From Planktothrix serta PCC 8927 (GTDB lineage: Bacteria > Cyanobacteriota > Cyanobacteriia > Cyanobacteriales > Microcoleaceae): a stretch of 64,000 bases of DNA. Numbering within the stretch: position 1 is the first letter of the stretch; every line of letters starts with the position of its first letter. The notes under the pieces are model-generated. The model was given only the letters and a program-made list of their open reading frames with translations. It did no database searches and was not told the DNA's origin. This document shows positions 36,164 to 43,527 of the stretch, one piece after another. The translations under genes were made by a program, and so were the position numbers. The DNA lies in NCBI RefSeq assembly GCF_900010725.2, contig NZ_LR734888.1, positions 97,402 to 161,401 on the forward strand. Direction: 5' to 3'.

Positions 36164-36318
36164 AATGCGATCGCACTCATCCCCTACCCCCCTCGTCACT
36201 TCCAACAGCAAACGATCGCCCATCTCCTCAACCGCCAAAACCTTCTCCTTTGTGCCCCACCGGGTCAGGAAAAACAGAAACGGCGATCGCATTCCCTAAA
36301 TTACCCTACGGTTTTTAA
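36164..36318 (+). pseudogene. Fragment of a DEAD/DEAH helicase N-terminus (Cas3-like), frameshifted
   Basis: Reading from 36164 gives IPYPPRHFQQQTIAHLLNRQ, then LLLCAPPG: a Q motif followed by the start of Walker A. Shifting one base at about 36265 continues SGKTETAIAFPKLPYGF before a TAA at 36316. Together this is Q-motif plus APPGSGKTE, as in superfamily 2 helicases such as Cas3. A single T seems to be deleted at the Walker A. Nothing of the rest of the helicase remains, because the following minus-strand gene begins at the same stop. It is probably the scar of a former neighbouring cas3 gene; the exact family is inference. Confidence 0.5.
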
Positions 36319-36563
36319 TCTAAATCAACCTTAACTTTAGTTTCATCCCCATTGGTTTCAACTCGCCAGTTTGGATCTTTATTTTCTTGGAAATCCGCGT
36401 TAATTTTGTCAGTAACTTGATTGAGTTGATCTTGAGATAAACCTTCTTGATGTGAAATCTTTGCTTGAGATTTATTAATATCAATACTAACAATTTCTAA
36501 CGCCTCTCCAGACTTAGGAGATTCATCGGGAGTTGAGGGATGTTGAGCACCAGGTTGAGACAT
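36315..36563 (-). CDS. Small acidic protein, unknown function
   Basis: 82 residues, acidic and hydrophilic, with a Pro/Ser-rich N-terminus and a predicted alpha-beta C-terminal part (LEIVSIDINKSQAKISHQEG, ending KVKVDLD). I do not recognise the family. No membrane segment or signal is seen. An AGGAG-like site precedes the start. It is probably separate from the CRISPR operon, running in the opposite direction into the helicase remnant. Confidence 0.6.
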   Translation of the reverse strand: MSQPGAQHPSTPDESPKSGEALEIVSIDINKSQAKISHQEGLSQDQLNQVTDKINADFQENKDPNWRVETNGDETKVKVDLD

Positions 36564-36612
36564 TTTTTACTCCTTTATAAAAACAGGGGATATTATTCTA
36601 TTATATCGCAAA

Positions 36613-37230
36613 TTAAAAACGTAAATCTTCTTCCCCTTCTGGAGAATTTTCTAAGGGTTTACTTTGGGAGTTCAGAAACGATTCCGCTTGTTTAATTTTT
36701 GCAAATAATGAAGAACGAGATTGCTGTCGTCTTTGAATTAATTTATCAATATTATATTTAACTATTAATTCTTCTCGTTTATCTTTAGGTAAAGGTTCAT
36801 AATCGGGTAAAAAATCTGCCGCCGTAACAATAGGAACTCTAGGGCCTAACTTCTCAATTGGCATTTGAGGAAGACGATCTAAAAAATAGTCTCGTCTGTT
36901 TCTAATCTGTTCAGATTTATTCTGAATTTCGGTTAAAATTCCGATAATTTGACTGAGATGATGGTTGGATAAAGCCATCTGAATATCGAGATTTTCTAGG
37001 GGAAGTCCCAAAGCTTGAACTTGTTGTAAAATCTCAGGAGGAACATGATCTAAATTAGGAGGATTAGTCGGTGTTTTTAATGTGATTAAAGCTTGAGTTA
37101 ACTGAGTTTCCACTTCCTGAATAATCTCCCGGTTATTGCTTTCAGAAATAGGGTTTTGTAACAGATTTTGGAGATGTTGGGTAGCCTGCTGCAAAAGCTC
37201 AAGGGTAGCCTGAAGTTGCGGGGAATTCAT
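36613..37230 (-). CDS. Helical protein of unknown function
   Basis: 205 residues, rich in Gln, Leu and Asn. An N-terminal helical/coiled-coil stretch (1-65, LELLQQATQHLQNLLQN) is followed by an Asn-Pro-rich hinge, a middle helical part, and a charged C-terminus (PLPKDKREELIVKYNIDKLI). I do not recognise it. It may be specific to Oscillatoriales. It is on the same strand as the preceding and following small genes. Confidence 0.6.
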   Translation of the reverse strand: MNSPQLQATLELLQQATQHLQNLLQNPISESNNREIIQEVETQLTQALITLKTPTNPPNLDHVPPEILQQVQALGLPLENLDIQMALSNHHLSQIIGILTEIQNKSEQIRNRRDYFLDRLPQMPIEKLGPRVPIVTAADFLPDYEPLPKDKREELIVKYNIDKLIQRRQQSRSSLFAKIKQAESFLNSQSKPLENSPEGEEDLRF

Positions 37231-37290
37231 GTCTATTAGATTAGATTAACGATAGGGGAGCAAAAATCGTGAAATTACACTTTTTTAGGA

Positions 37291-37533
37291 TTAATCAATG
37301 TCTTCAAGTTCCTGTGTAGATTGCCATCCCGGTTGCCATAACGCACGATCTTGAAGTTGTTGGGCATTTAACCAAAATCGTACTGTTGGGTCACAGGAGG
37401 CTACGAGTTCAGCAAATACCCATTTTCCTTGATTTTTGCGGTTAACCACTTGGAAATGCCTCCAACCCCAGTTTTTTTGATTTGCTGTCCATTTTGATCC
37501 TAACAGATAAGGGAATTTTTGCTTTTTTGCCAT
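37291..37533 (-). CDS. Tryptophan-rich conserved protein (TIGR02450-like)
   Basis: 80 residues with eight Trp. The conserved block is FPYLLGSKWTA, then WGWRHFQVVNRK, and KWVFAELVASCDP. This is a small family common in cyanobacteria and some other bacteria, with no assigned function. Length and ends match the family. It is divergent from petE. Confidence 0.85.
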   Translation of the reverse strand: MAKKQKFPYLLGSKWTANQKNWGWRHFQVVNRKNQGKWVFAELVASCDPTVRFWLNAQQLQDRALWQPGWQSTQELEDID

Positions 37534-37691
37534 TCTTGAGATTCGGGTAGGGGACGATAACAGTGATTAGAGAAAATTGTGACAGATTTGTTCCGCAATT
37601 GCCAGGGTCATCTATTAGTACGACAGATCGTCATAGTTCGTGGTAAGATGTTCCTTAGAACTTAGAAAGTCACATTTTTTAGAGGCAACTT

Positions 37692-38105
37692 ATGAATCGA
37701 ATTGTTTCACTGTCCAAGCAGGTCGCTCTTGTTCTGTCTGTGGCCTTTTTAATGATTAGCACGTTTGTTTTCGGTGCTGCTTCCGCTTCCGCAGAAACCT
37801 ATACTGTTAAAATGGGTGCTGATAGTGGAATGTTACAATTTGTGCCTAGCAAAATCACGGTAAAATCCGGCGATAGTATTAAGTTTGTCAATAACAAACT
37901 TCCTCCCCATAATATGGTTGTTGATAAAGCCAAATCTGCTGATGCTGGCGTTGCTGAAAAGCTTTCTCATAAGAAATCCCTTTTCAGTCCGGGTGAATCT
38001 TTTGAAATTGCTTTTACCGATGATATGCCTGCTGGTGTTTATCCCTTCTACTGTGAACCCCATCGCGGTGCTGGTATGGTGGGACAAATCGTTCTAACTA
38101 AATAA
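37692..38105 (+). CDS. petE: Plastocyanin precursor
   Basis: 137 residues. The signal peptide (about 1-34, ending ASASAE) targets the thylakoid lumen. The mature cupredoxin carries the type 1 copper ligands: His in LPPHNMVVD, and Cys, His and Met in [13 protein letters not shown]. Plastocyanin carries electrons from cytochrome b6f to photosystem I and is copper-induced in many cyanobacteria. A GAGGCAA site precedes the ATG, and a strong terminator follows. It is monocistronic. Confidence 0.97.
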   Translation: MNRIVSLSKQVALVLSVAFLMISTFVFGAASASAETYTVKMGADSGMLQFVPSKITVKSGDSIKFVNNKLPPHNMVVDKAKSADAGVAEKLSHKKSLFSPGESFEIAFTDDMPAGVYPFYCEPHRGAGMVGQIVLTK

Positions 38106-38131
38106 TTGGAGTTTAGTAACTCTAATTTTTT
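38106..38131 (+). terminator. Rho-independent terminator of petE
   Basis: An 8-bp stem TTGGAGTT/AACTCTAA (one G-U) with loop TAGT is followed directly by six T (38126-38131). It lies one base after the petE stop. Confidence 0.85.
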
Positions 38132-38503
38132 AGAATTAATTAATGATCAATCTTTGGGTAGTTTTTTGTTGGTAATGAAACGAACAATAGACTACCCATC
38201 CGTTTATTTAAGTTCAGATTGAAACTTAAAAGCAATCATCAAGATTCAGATTCAAAATGAAGGGGTTTGTTGCTCTTGTTGGACTCCCCATTATCAATAA
38301 AGAACGAATAAAAAACTGGTGATATAGCAGGAAGATATGTTTCCTGTTTAAGTTCAGCAATTCCTCAAAATTTTAGACTTTAGACTTTAGACTAAAGATG
38401 ATTTTGTGTTGCTTTCTCAACTCTTGGCAGAGAAAAGACCCAAACCTCTCGATCATCTAAAACCCAAAACCTAAAGTCTAAAATTATCAGGTTTTAACGG
38501 ATG
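38132..38503. other. Intergenic region between petE and psbV with an inverted repeat
   Basis: Three TTTAGAC heptamers (38372-38392) form the left arm of a perfect 15-bp inverted repeat: AATTTTAGACTTTAG at 38369-38383 with its complement at 38471-38485, 87 bp apart. No coding frame of interest was seen. Confidence 0.55.
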
Positions 38504-38995
38504 TTAGCGGAGGTATTTTCCACCACCCCATTGTTCAGTACGAACTTTGGGTTCTATTAACAGATAGCCAGCCAGATTGTATAAATCATCTTCTGTCAGA
38601 TTCCGCATGACAACGAAAACATCTGAACTCTTGGTGCTGGGATGGGTTTCAGAAATTTCCTCCAACCCATCATAGGTTGTGGGATTTTTCATAAAGTCAA
38701 TCAGAGCCTCAATATTATCGCGGGAGGGAGACGCACCTGCTAAGGTTGCAGGACTGAGGTTAATGTCAGGATTCGTTTTTGTCATCCCTAAAGCGTGGCA
38801 TGAAGCACAAGCCTTATTGAATAAGCTTTTGCCTTTTTGAATTTCTCTTTCACTCAGGACAACGGTTTCCCCTTGTTCATTCAGAGGTAAAGTCCGAAGT
38901 TCTTTGGTCAATTCTACCGCATTGGCATTATTGACAAATAGTTGAAAGGTGAAGAATACAGTGGCTACTGCCAGCCAAAAGTATCTTTTTAGCAT
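38504..38995 (-). CDS. psbV: Photosystem II cytochrome c-550
   Basis: 163 residues with a signal peptide ending near NANA and a mature monohaem cytochrome. The haem attachment site is C-A-S-C-H (KACASCHALGM), and a second axial His is expected in EISETHPS, the position known from cyanobacterial PsbV. It is an extrinsic luminal subunit that stabilises the oxygen-evolving cluster. Length is usual for PsbV. It sits on the opposite strand to petE and is transcribed away from the IF-2-like gene side. Confidence 0.95.
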   Translation of the reverse strand: MLKRYFWLAVATVFFTFQLFVNNANAVELTKELRTLPLNEQGETVVLSEREIQKGKSLFNKACASCHALGMTKTNPDINLSPATLAGASPSRDNIEALIDFMKNPTTYDGLEEISETHPSTKSSDVFVVMRNLTEDDLYNLAGYLLIEPKVRTEQWGGGKYLR

Positions 38996-39215
38996 GGTTC
39001 TCCTTATAGCTAAGTAATTATTGAAGGCTCAATCCAGTTTTGGCTTTATCCGCAAGCAGAAGTCAGTTCAGTTTCGGTTCAAGTGTTCAATGTACCTGAT
39101 CCCGGTCATTGGCTGATCGTTACTTGTCAATCGTCTATTGTTATTTACCATTTTTGACCGTCCGCGAAATATAATTTCACAGATTCTTGCTTCAATGCCT
39201 TTAAACTCAAAAGGG

Positions 39216-39419
39216 TTAAGGTTCATCGAACTCGTTGGACTCTGGGGACTGGCGTTCAGCAATGATGTAGGACATCAAGGCTTTAGCATCCTCAAGAGCC
39301 AAACGGGTTTGAGAATGTTGATAAGCAATTCCCAACTGATCGCACAGTTTGAGTACAGTCTCAACGGGGAGATTGTAGTCCTCTGCTATTTCTGTAATGG
39401 ACAGATCGGCAAAACCCAT
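39216..39419 (-). CDS. Small protein resembling the IF-2 N-terminal domain
   Basis: 67 residues. MGFADLSITEIAEDYNLPVETVLKLCDQLGIAY resembles the small helical N-terminal domain of translation initiation factor IF-2 (quoted in parts: SITEIAEDYNL, VLKLCDQLGI). Similar stand-alone proteins are common in cyanobacteria and their function is unknown. It lies upstream of psbV, same strand, 220 bp away. The overlapping plus-strand frame at 39138-39434 lacks family features and is discounted. Confidence 0.7.
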   Translation of the reverse strand: MGFADLSITEIAEDYNLPVETVLKLCDQLGIAYQHSQTRLALEDAKALMSYIIAERQSPESNEFDEP

Positions 39420-39499
39420 GAGTCTAGTTGCTGACAGGTCTTGATCAAAAATTATAGGAACGTTTGGTATCTCTGAAAACAGCTAATTTTCTTTCTGGG

Positions 39500-39527
39500 G
39501 TAACAGGTAACAGGTAACAGGTAACAG
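39500..39527. repeat. Tandem heptamer GTAACAG, four copies
   Basis: Four exact GTAACAG units lie between accD and the IF-2-like gene, another member of the heptamer class seen at several intergenic sites here. Confidence 0.85.
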
Positions 39528-39549
39528 ACAAGATGCCTGTTCCACTTTC

Positions 39550-40512
39550 TTAGACAGACTTTGACGGTGAGACTTCATGGTTTAGGTCTACTTCGGGATG
39601 GGGGGAAGTTAAGGATTTAACTTCTGGACAATGGGAAAAAGGACTGGAATTTTGGGGGGGACGATGGAGGCGAATCAGTTGCGCTAAGGTTTTCTTAAGT
39701 TGGGTACGCGCAATAATCGCATCGACAAACCCATAGCTTAATAAGTATTCTGAGGTTTGGAAGTCATCGGGTAACTTTTCCCGGAGGGTTTGTTCGATGA
39801 CCCGTCTGCCCGCAAAACCAATCGTCGCTTTCGGTTCGGCTAAAATCATATCCCCTAACATGGCAAAACTCGCCGTCACCCCTCCGGTGGTGGGATGGGT
39901 GAGAACGGGAATATACAGGAGTCGGGCTTTTTGATGCCGTTGCAAAGCGGCGGAAATTTTCGCCATCTGCATCAGGCTCAACATTCCTTCCTGCATTCTC
40001 GCGCCTCCCGATGCACAAATAATGATCACCGGATAGCGTTCTTGTGTACCGTGTTCAATTAATCGGGTGAGTTTTTCCCCGACCACAGAGCCCATGCTTC
40101 CGCCCATAAACCGGAAGTCCATGACACCGAGGGCAACGGTTTCTCCATCGAGTAACCCGACTCCCGTTTGTACCGCATCGGATAACCCGGTTTTTTCCCG
40201 CGTTTCCCGCAGTCGATCACTGTAGGATTTGCGATCGCGGAATTTGAGCGGATCAACGGCACACATTTCGGCATCTAGGGGCATCCAGGTATTGGGATCA
40301 ATGAGTTGCTGAATACGCTCATCACTATGTACCTGGAAATGATGACCACATTCCAAACAAACCATGTTATTAGCTTGTAGGTCTTTGGCATAAGTTAAAG
40401 CATTACAGTGTTCGCACTTCACCCATAACCCATCAGCAATTTCACGTTCCTGGGGTTCAGGACTGCTGGGTAATGATTTGCGCCGATTTGCGAACCAATC
40501 AAATAGAGACAT
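39550..40512 (-). CDS. accD: Acetyl-CoA carboxylase carboxyltransferase subunit beta
   Basis: 320 residues. The N-terminal zinc ribbon has two Cys pairs (C-E-H-C and C-L-E-C, residues about 33-55). It is followed by the carboxyltransferase fold with [21 protein letters not shown] and [14 protein letters not shown]. With AccA it transfers CO2 from biotin to acetyl-CoA, the first step of fatty acid synthesis. The C-terminal 30 residues after PPQ are Ser/Pro-rich and poorly conserved. A relict insertion element lies upstream of the start. Confidence 0.96.
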   Translation of the reverse strand: MSLFDWFANRRKSLPSSPEPQEREIADGLWVKCEHCNALTYAKDLQANNMVCLECGHHFQVHSDERIQQLIDPNTWMPLDAEMCAVDPLKFRDRKSYSDRLRETREKTGLSDAVQTGVGLLDGETVALGVMDFRFMGGSMGSVVGEKLTRLIEHGTQERYPVIIICASGGARMQEGMLSLMQMAKISAALQRHQKARLLYIPVLTHPTTGGVTASFAMLGDMILAEPKATIGFAGRRVIEQTLREKLPDDFQTSEYLLSYGFVDAIIARTQLKKTLAQLIRLHRPPQNSSPFSHCPEVKSLTSPHPEVDLNHEVSPSKSV

Positions 40513-40664
40513 TAAAGATTGTTTTGACCTTTCAGTTTTTAATTTAAAAAATGAGGCATTTGGAAATTTGGGGAATTCCCGTTAGCCCCAGGATTGAATT
40601 TTAAATCTATACCATAATAGAACGATCTACATCAGATCAATCACGTTATCGAAAATTTGGGTAA

Positions 40665-41013
40665 AAACCCCGTCCTTTGAGGACGGCTTTATATTTTGTT
40701 TGTGTGGTAAACTTGAATCGCCGAAAAGCGAAAACCAAGCAGTAGGCAATCCACCTTGAAAACTCAAGTTAGGGGGTTCTGTACAGAAATGCTTGTACAG
40801 GTAAAAACTTTAAGCAACAAGTACAAAAAGCTTTTGCTGACACCGTACCGATGGACTATCGGGATCGGATTTTCTGAAAGGGGAATAAAAGTCTGTGGAC
40901 TCTGTGTAAGACGGTACATGGTTTTTAACTGTGGTATGCAACGGTGGATGAAGCAGAAACTTAAATCGTGAGGTTTGGGAATCCACTCGCCTTTAGGCAG
41001 TGGAGGATGTCAA
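40665..41013. mobile_element. Relict IS200/IS605-type element with both ends but no intact transposase
   Basis: The left end carries a hairpin CCGTCC/GGACGG (40670-40675 with 40681-40686, loop TTTGA). The right end carries CCACT-GCC/GGC-AGTGG (40983-41003, one bulged C) followed by GGATGTCAA, which resembles TnpB-associated IS605 right ends that I recall from cyanobacteria. Between the ends a short frame (40756-40971) ends in VFNCGMQRWMKQKLKS, reminiscent of the decayed C-terminal end of such TnpB genes, but no complete transposase or TnpB is present. It is probably an internally deleted copy mobilised or stranded by relatives. Exact boundaries are uncertain. Confidence 0.55.
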
Positions 41014-41231
41014 TCCACAGATTCTAATTCTTCATCAATCGGACTTAATAACAGTAACGCTGTCCATTGATGGGCTAGGGGAACTTGCAACCCCACAGGG
41101 CTCCCCATTCCCAAGGAAGAACACACCCCCAAGTCAATCATCCGCGTGGGAATATCCTGCGCTTCTAACACCTGCTGCATCAATTCAGCTTCCCATCGCA
41201 GGGCTGTTGTTTTAATCGTAATCCAAGACAT
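41010..41231 (-). CDS. DUF2007-like protein
   Basis: 73 residues with the DUF2007 pattern: MSWITIKTTALRWEAELMQQVLEAQDIPTRMID (helix after a first strand, E-A-x-L-M/E-x-L-E-A-x-x-I-P), then a strand-rich second half. The family is proposed to act in signalling but is uncharacterised. Its TGA stop (41012-41010) lies inside the right end of the relict insertion element, so the native C-terminus has probably been altered. It is transcribed away from pilD, 84 bp downstream of it on the same strand. Confidence 0.72.
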   Translation of the reverse strand: MSWITIKTTALRWEAELMQQVLEAQDIPTRMIDLGVCSSLGMGSPVGLQVPLAHQWTALLLLSPIDEELESVD

Positions 41232-41278
41232 AGAAATTTGTTGGCGGTTGGCTGTTGACTGTTGAGTGTTGAGTGTTA

Positions 41279-41296
41279 GCGAGCGAGGACGCTCGC
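41279..41296. repeat. GCGAGCG stem-loop
   Basis: A perfect 7-bp stem GCGAGCG/CGCTCGC with loop AGGA lies between pilD and the DUF2007 gene, next to TGTTGAG-like heptamers (41250-41277). It has no T tract. Confidence 0.5.
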
Positions 41297-41315
41297 GCTG
41301 CTTCCCCTGCTTGCT

Positions 41316-42125
41316 TCATAGAGGAAAAAATAGACTGAGGTAGGCTGATAATAGGGTTTGTCCCCAAAGGGCGGTGATAGCGGTAGCTAGGGCGAGGAAG
41401 GGGCCGAAGGGGATGGGTTGACGGCGATTTATTAATTGGAGTGCGATCGCTCCTCCTCCGACAATAGCCCCTAACCCACAGGCGATAAATCCAGCCACCA
41501 GTAAATATTTCCAGCCTAACCAAGCACCCATCATGGCGGCGAGTTTACTATCTCCGGCCCCCATTGCGGTTTGACCCATAATTAGGGTTCCTGCAAAGGA
41601 AATCATATCAAATAGCCATAACCCTAGAACAGCCCCAAAAACTCCCACCATTAAGCCATTACTCAGGGGTGAGGATACTTTTAACCCTTGGGTTAGTTGA
41701 AATCCTAGGCCTAATATTAACCCGGACTGGGTGAGAACATTAGGCAGGGTATAGGTATCTAAATCAATTAAGGATAGGGCGATTAACCAACTGAATAACA
41801 CCCAATAGCCCAAGGTTTGGGTGAAGTTTGGGGAGATTAAAAATATCAATAAAAATAAGAGTCCTGTGGCGGCTTCGACAAGGGGATAGCGGATAGAAAT
41901 CGGGGTATGGCAATGTTTACAGCGTCCCTGAAGCCACAACCAACCGAACACGGGAATATTTTCTGAGGGACTTAACCGCGTTAAACATCGAGGACAGCGA
42001 GAGGGAGGATGCAGGATGGATAACCGGGCGGGAATTCGATAAATCACCACGTTGAGAAAACTGCCGATAGACGCTCCAAACGCAAATACAATCAAATAGG
42101 CAGGTAAATTCAGTAAAATATCCAT
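41316..42125 (-). CDS. pilD: Type IV prepilin peptidase / leader peptidase
   Basis: 269 residues from ATG 42125. The N-terminal methylase-like region has the zinc Cys pairs (SRCPRCLTRLSP and GRCKHCHTP). It is followed by membrane helices with the catalytic aspartates in ALSLIDLDTYTLPN and MGAGDSKLAAMMGAWLG (GxGD motif). It cleaves and N-methylates prepilins, so it serves the pilus system encoded at 17-22 kb. Length and topology are normal. Confidence 0.95.
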   Translation of the reverse strand: MDILLNLPAYLIVFAFGASIGSFLNVVIYRIPARLSILHPPSRCPRCLTRLSPSENIPVFGWLWLQGRCKHCHTPISIRYPLVEAATGLLFLLIFLISPNFTQTLGYWVLFSWLIALSLIDLDTYTLPNVLTQSGLILGLGFQLTQGLKVSSPLSNGLMVGVFGAVLGLWLFDMISFAGTLIMGQTAMGAGDSKLAAMMGAWLGWKYLLVAGFIACGLGAIVGGGAIALQLINRRQPIPFGPFLALATAITALWGQTLLSAYLSLFFPL

Positions 42126-42167
42126 GTTCAATGCTAACTATTAAAATGGGAGCTAAAACCATTCACC

Positions 42168-42332
42168 AGAAACCCGGTTTCTGAAAGGGTCTTGATTAAA
42201 CACCGAAAGCTTTGTATAGAAACCGGGTTTCTGAAAGGGTCTTGATTAAACGCCGAAAGCTTTATATAGAAACCCGGTTTCTGAAAGGGTCTTGATTAAA
42301 CGCCGAAAGCTTTATATAGAAACCGGGTTTCT
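42168..42332. repeat. 50-bp tandem repeat built on a 15-bp palindrome
   Basis: Three full 50-bp units (starting at 42168, 42218 and 42268) and a fourth partial copy. Each unit begins with AGAAACC-C/G-GGTTTCT, a palindrome whose central base alternates C, G, C, G from unit to unit, so the palindrome flips orientation while the remaining 35 bp (CTGAAAGGGTCTTGATTAAA and on) stays the same. The spacers are identical, so this is not a CRISPR array. A degenerate single copy lies near 25131. Confidence 0.9.
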
Positions 42333-42347
42333 AAGAGTCTCTGGGAT

Positions 42348-42611
42348 CTAAAATAAATCGGCTTCAATGCGTTCAAAAGGGATAAAATATTCCCCAGGTA
42401 GCAAAATCGGTTGACCCGAAAATAATAAGCAACTGCGATAATTACTGGGGTTGATCGCCACTCCCAAAGGCCGACGCATTCGTTGAGCATGGACTTCTAC
42501 ATAGGCATAATAGAGATGTTTAGCCACCCTGATTAAGTCCGCGTCAAGCTGATAGGGAGGCATTGGAGGGTCAAGGAAGGATTCAGTTTCGAGTTGTAAG
42601 GCTTGTACCAC
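42348..42611 (-). CDS. Conserved cyanobacterial protein of unknown function
   Basis: 87 residues from a GTG at 42611. The middle block, YYAYVEVHAQRMRRPLGVAINPSNYRSC (quoted in part as YVEVHAQRMRRPLG), is characteristic of a small family I associate with cyanobacteria. No signal peptide, membrane helix or catalytic motif is visible. Its stop is next to the 50-bp repeat array. Divergent from the HAD gene. Confidence 0.6.
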   Translation of the reverse strand: MVQALQLETESFLDPPMPPYQLDADLIRVAKHLYYAYVEVHAQRMRRPLGVAINPSNYRSCLLFSGQPILLPGEYFIPFERIEADLF

Positions 42612-42708
42612 GATCGATCCTCAATTACAAATTTTAGAGGAATAAAACAACGTTGATTTAATATAAGTTGAGTTAATTCTGAAATTGTCAATTTCAAATT
42701 AAAATTTT

Positions 42709-43497
42709 ATGATAAACGATAAACCGACTTTACTGGCACTAGATTTTGACGGGGTTGTTTGTGATGGACTGTTGGAATATTTTGAAACCGCATGGCGCAG
42801 CTATTGTCAACTGTGGTCGCCTCCTGAGACTGTTTCACCCGAAGTATTAGCCCCGATTTTCTATCGAACTCGCCCTGTGATTGAAATTGGTTGGGAAATG
42901 CCGATTTTAATTCGAGCTTTGGTTTTGGGGATTTCGGAAACGGATATTTTACAGAATTGGTCAACAATTGCTCACAATATTGTCACGGAAGAACAATTAA
43001 AAGCGGAGGTGATGGGCCCTAATTTGGATGGGGTTCGAGATCAATGGATTAATAATGATTTGTCTGGTTGGTTAGGATTACATCGGTTTTATCCGGGTGT
43101 GATTGAACGAATTAAACCTCTAATTGAACAGTCTTTTCCTGTTTATATTATTACTACAAAGGAGGAGCGATTTGTGCGATCGCTTCTCCAACAACAAGGG
43201 GTTACAATTCCCGAAGGCCGAATTTTTGGCAAAGGTTATAAACGTCCGAAAGCCCAGATTTTACGCGAATTATTAACAACAATTGAACCGACTCCGAATA
43301 TTTGGTTTATTGAAGATCGCTTACAAACGTTATTATCGGTGCAACAACAACCGGATTTAAACTCAGTACAATTATTTTTAGCAGATTGGGGCTATAATCT
43401 CCAAAAAGAACGAGATTTAACGTTAGAATATCCTAGAATTCATTTATTATCCCTGTCTCAATTTAGCCAGGAATTTTCAGATTGGTTAAATCGTTAA
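42709..43497 (+). CDS. HAD-superfamily hydrolase
   Basis: 262 residues. Motif I is LALDFDGVVCDG (nucleophile Asp in DFDG), motif II is the Thr of VYIITTKEERF, the motif III Lys lies in FGKGYKRPK, and motif IV is IWFIEDRLQTL. An alpha-helical cap (about 25-110) follows motif I. A phosphatase role is likely and the substrate unknown. The ATG at 42709 is followed by a normal family N-terminus. It is convergent with the caspase-like gene. Confidence 0.85.
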   Translation: MINDKPTLLALDFDGVVCDGLLEYFETAWRSYCQLWSPPETVSPEVLAPIFYRTRPVIEIGWEMPILIRALVLGISETDILQNWSTIAHNIVTEEQLKAEVMGPNLDGVRDQWINNDLSGWLGLHRFYPGVIERIKPLIEQSFPVYIITTKEERFVRSLLQQQGVTIPEGRIFGKGYKRPKAQILRELLTTIEPTPNIWFIEDRLQTLLSVQQQPDLNSVQLFLADWGYNLQKERDLTLEYPRIHLLSLSQFSQEFSDWLNR

Positions 43498-43527
43498 GCT
43501 TAAGCCCTGAAATTGCATTACCGATTT

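Noticed and set aside
39138-39434. 98-residue plus-strand frame
   Set aside because: It overlaps the better-supported IF-2-like minus-strand gene and has no conserved pattern.
40756-40971. 71-residue frame inside the relict insertion element
   Set aside because: Only its last 15 residues resemble the end of a decayed TnpB gene. The start is unrelated and it is bounded by the element's ends, so it is not called as a gene.
41212-41523. 103-residue minus-strand frame
   Set aside because: It lies in another frame of the end of pilD and is low in complexity, so it is a shadow of that gene.
42168-42332. Possible CRISPR array
   Set aside because: The period is 50 bp, but the whole unit repeats, including what would be the spacer. 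There are no unique spacers, so it is a tandem repeat.
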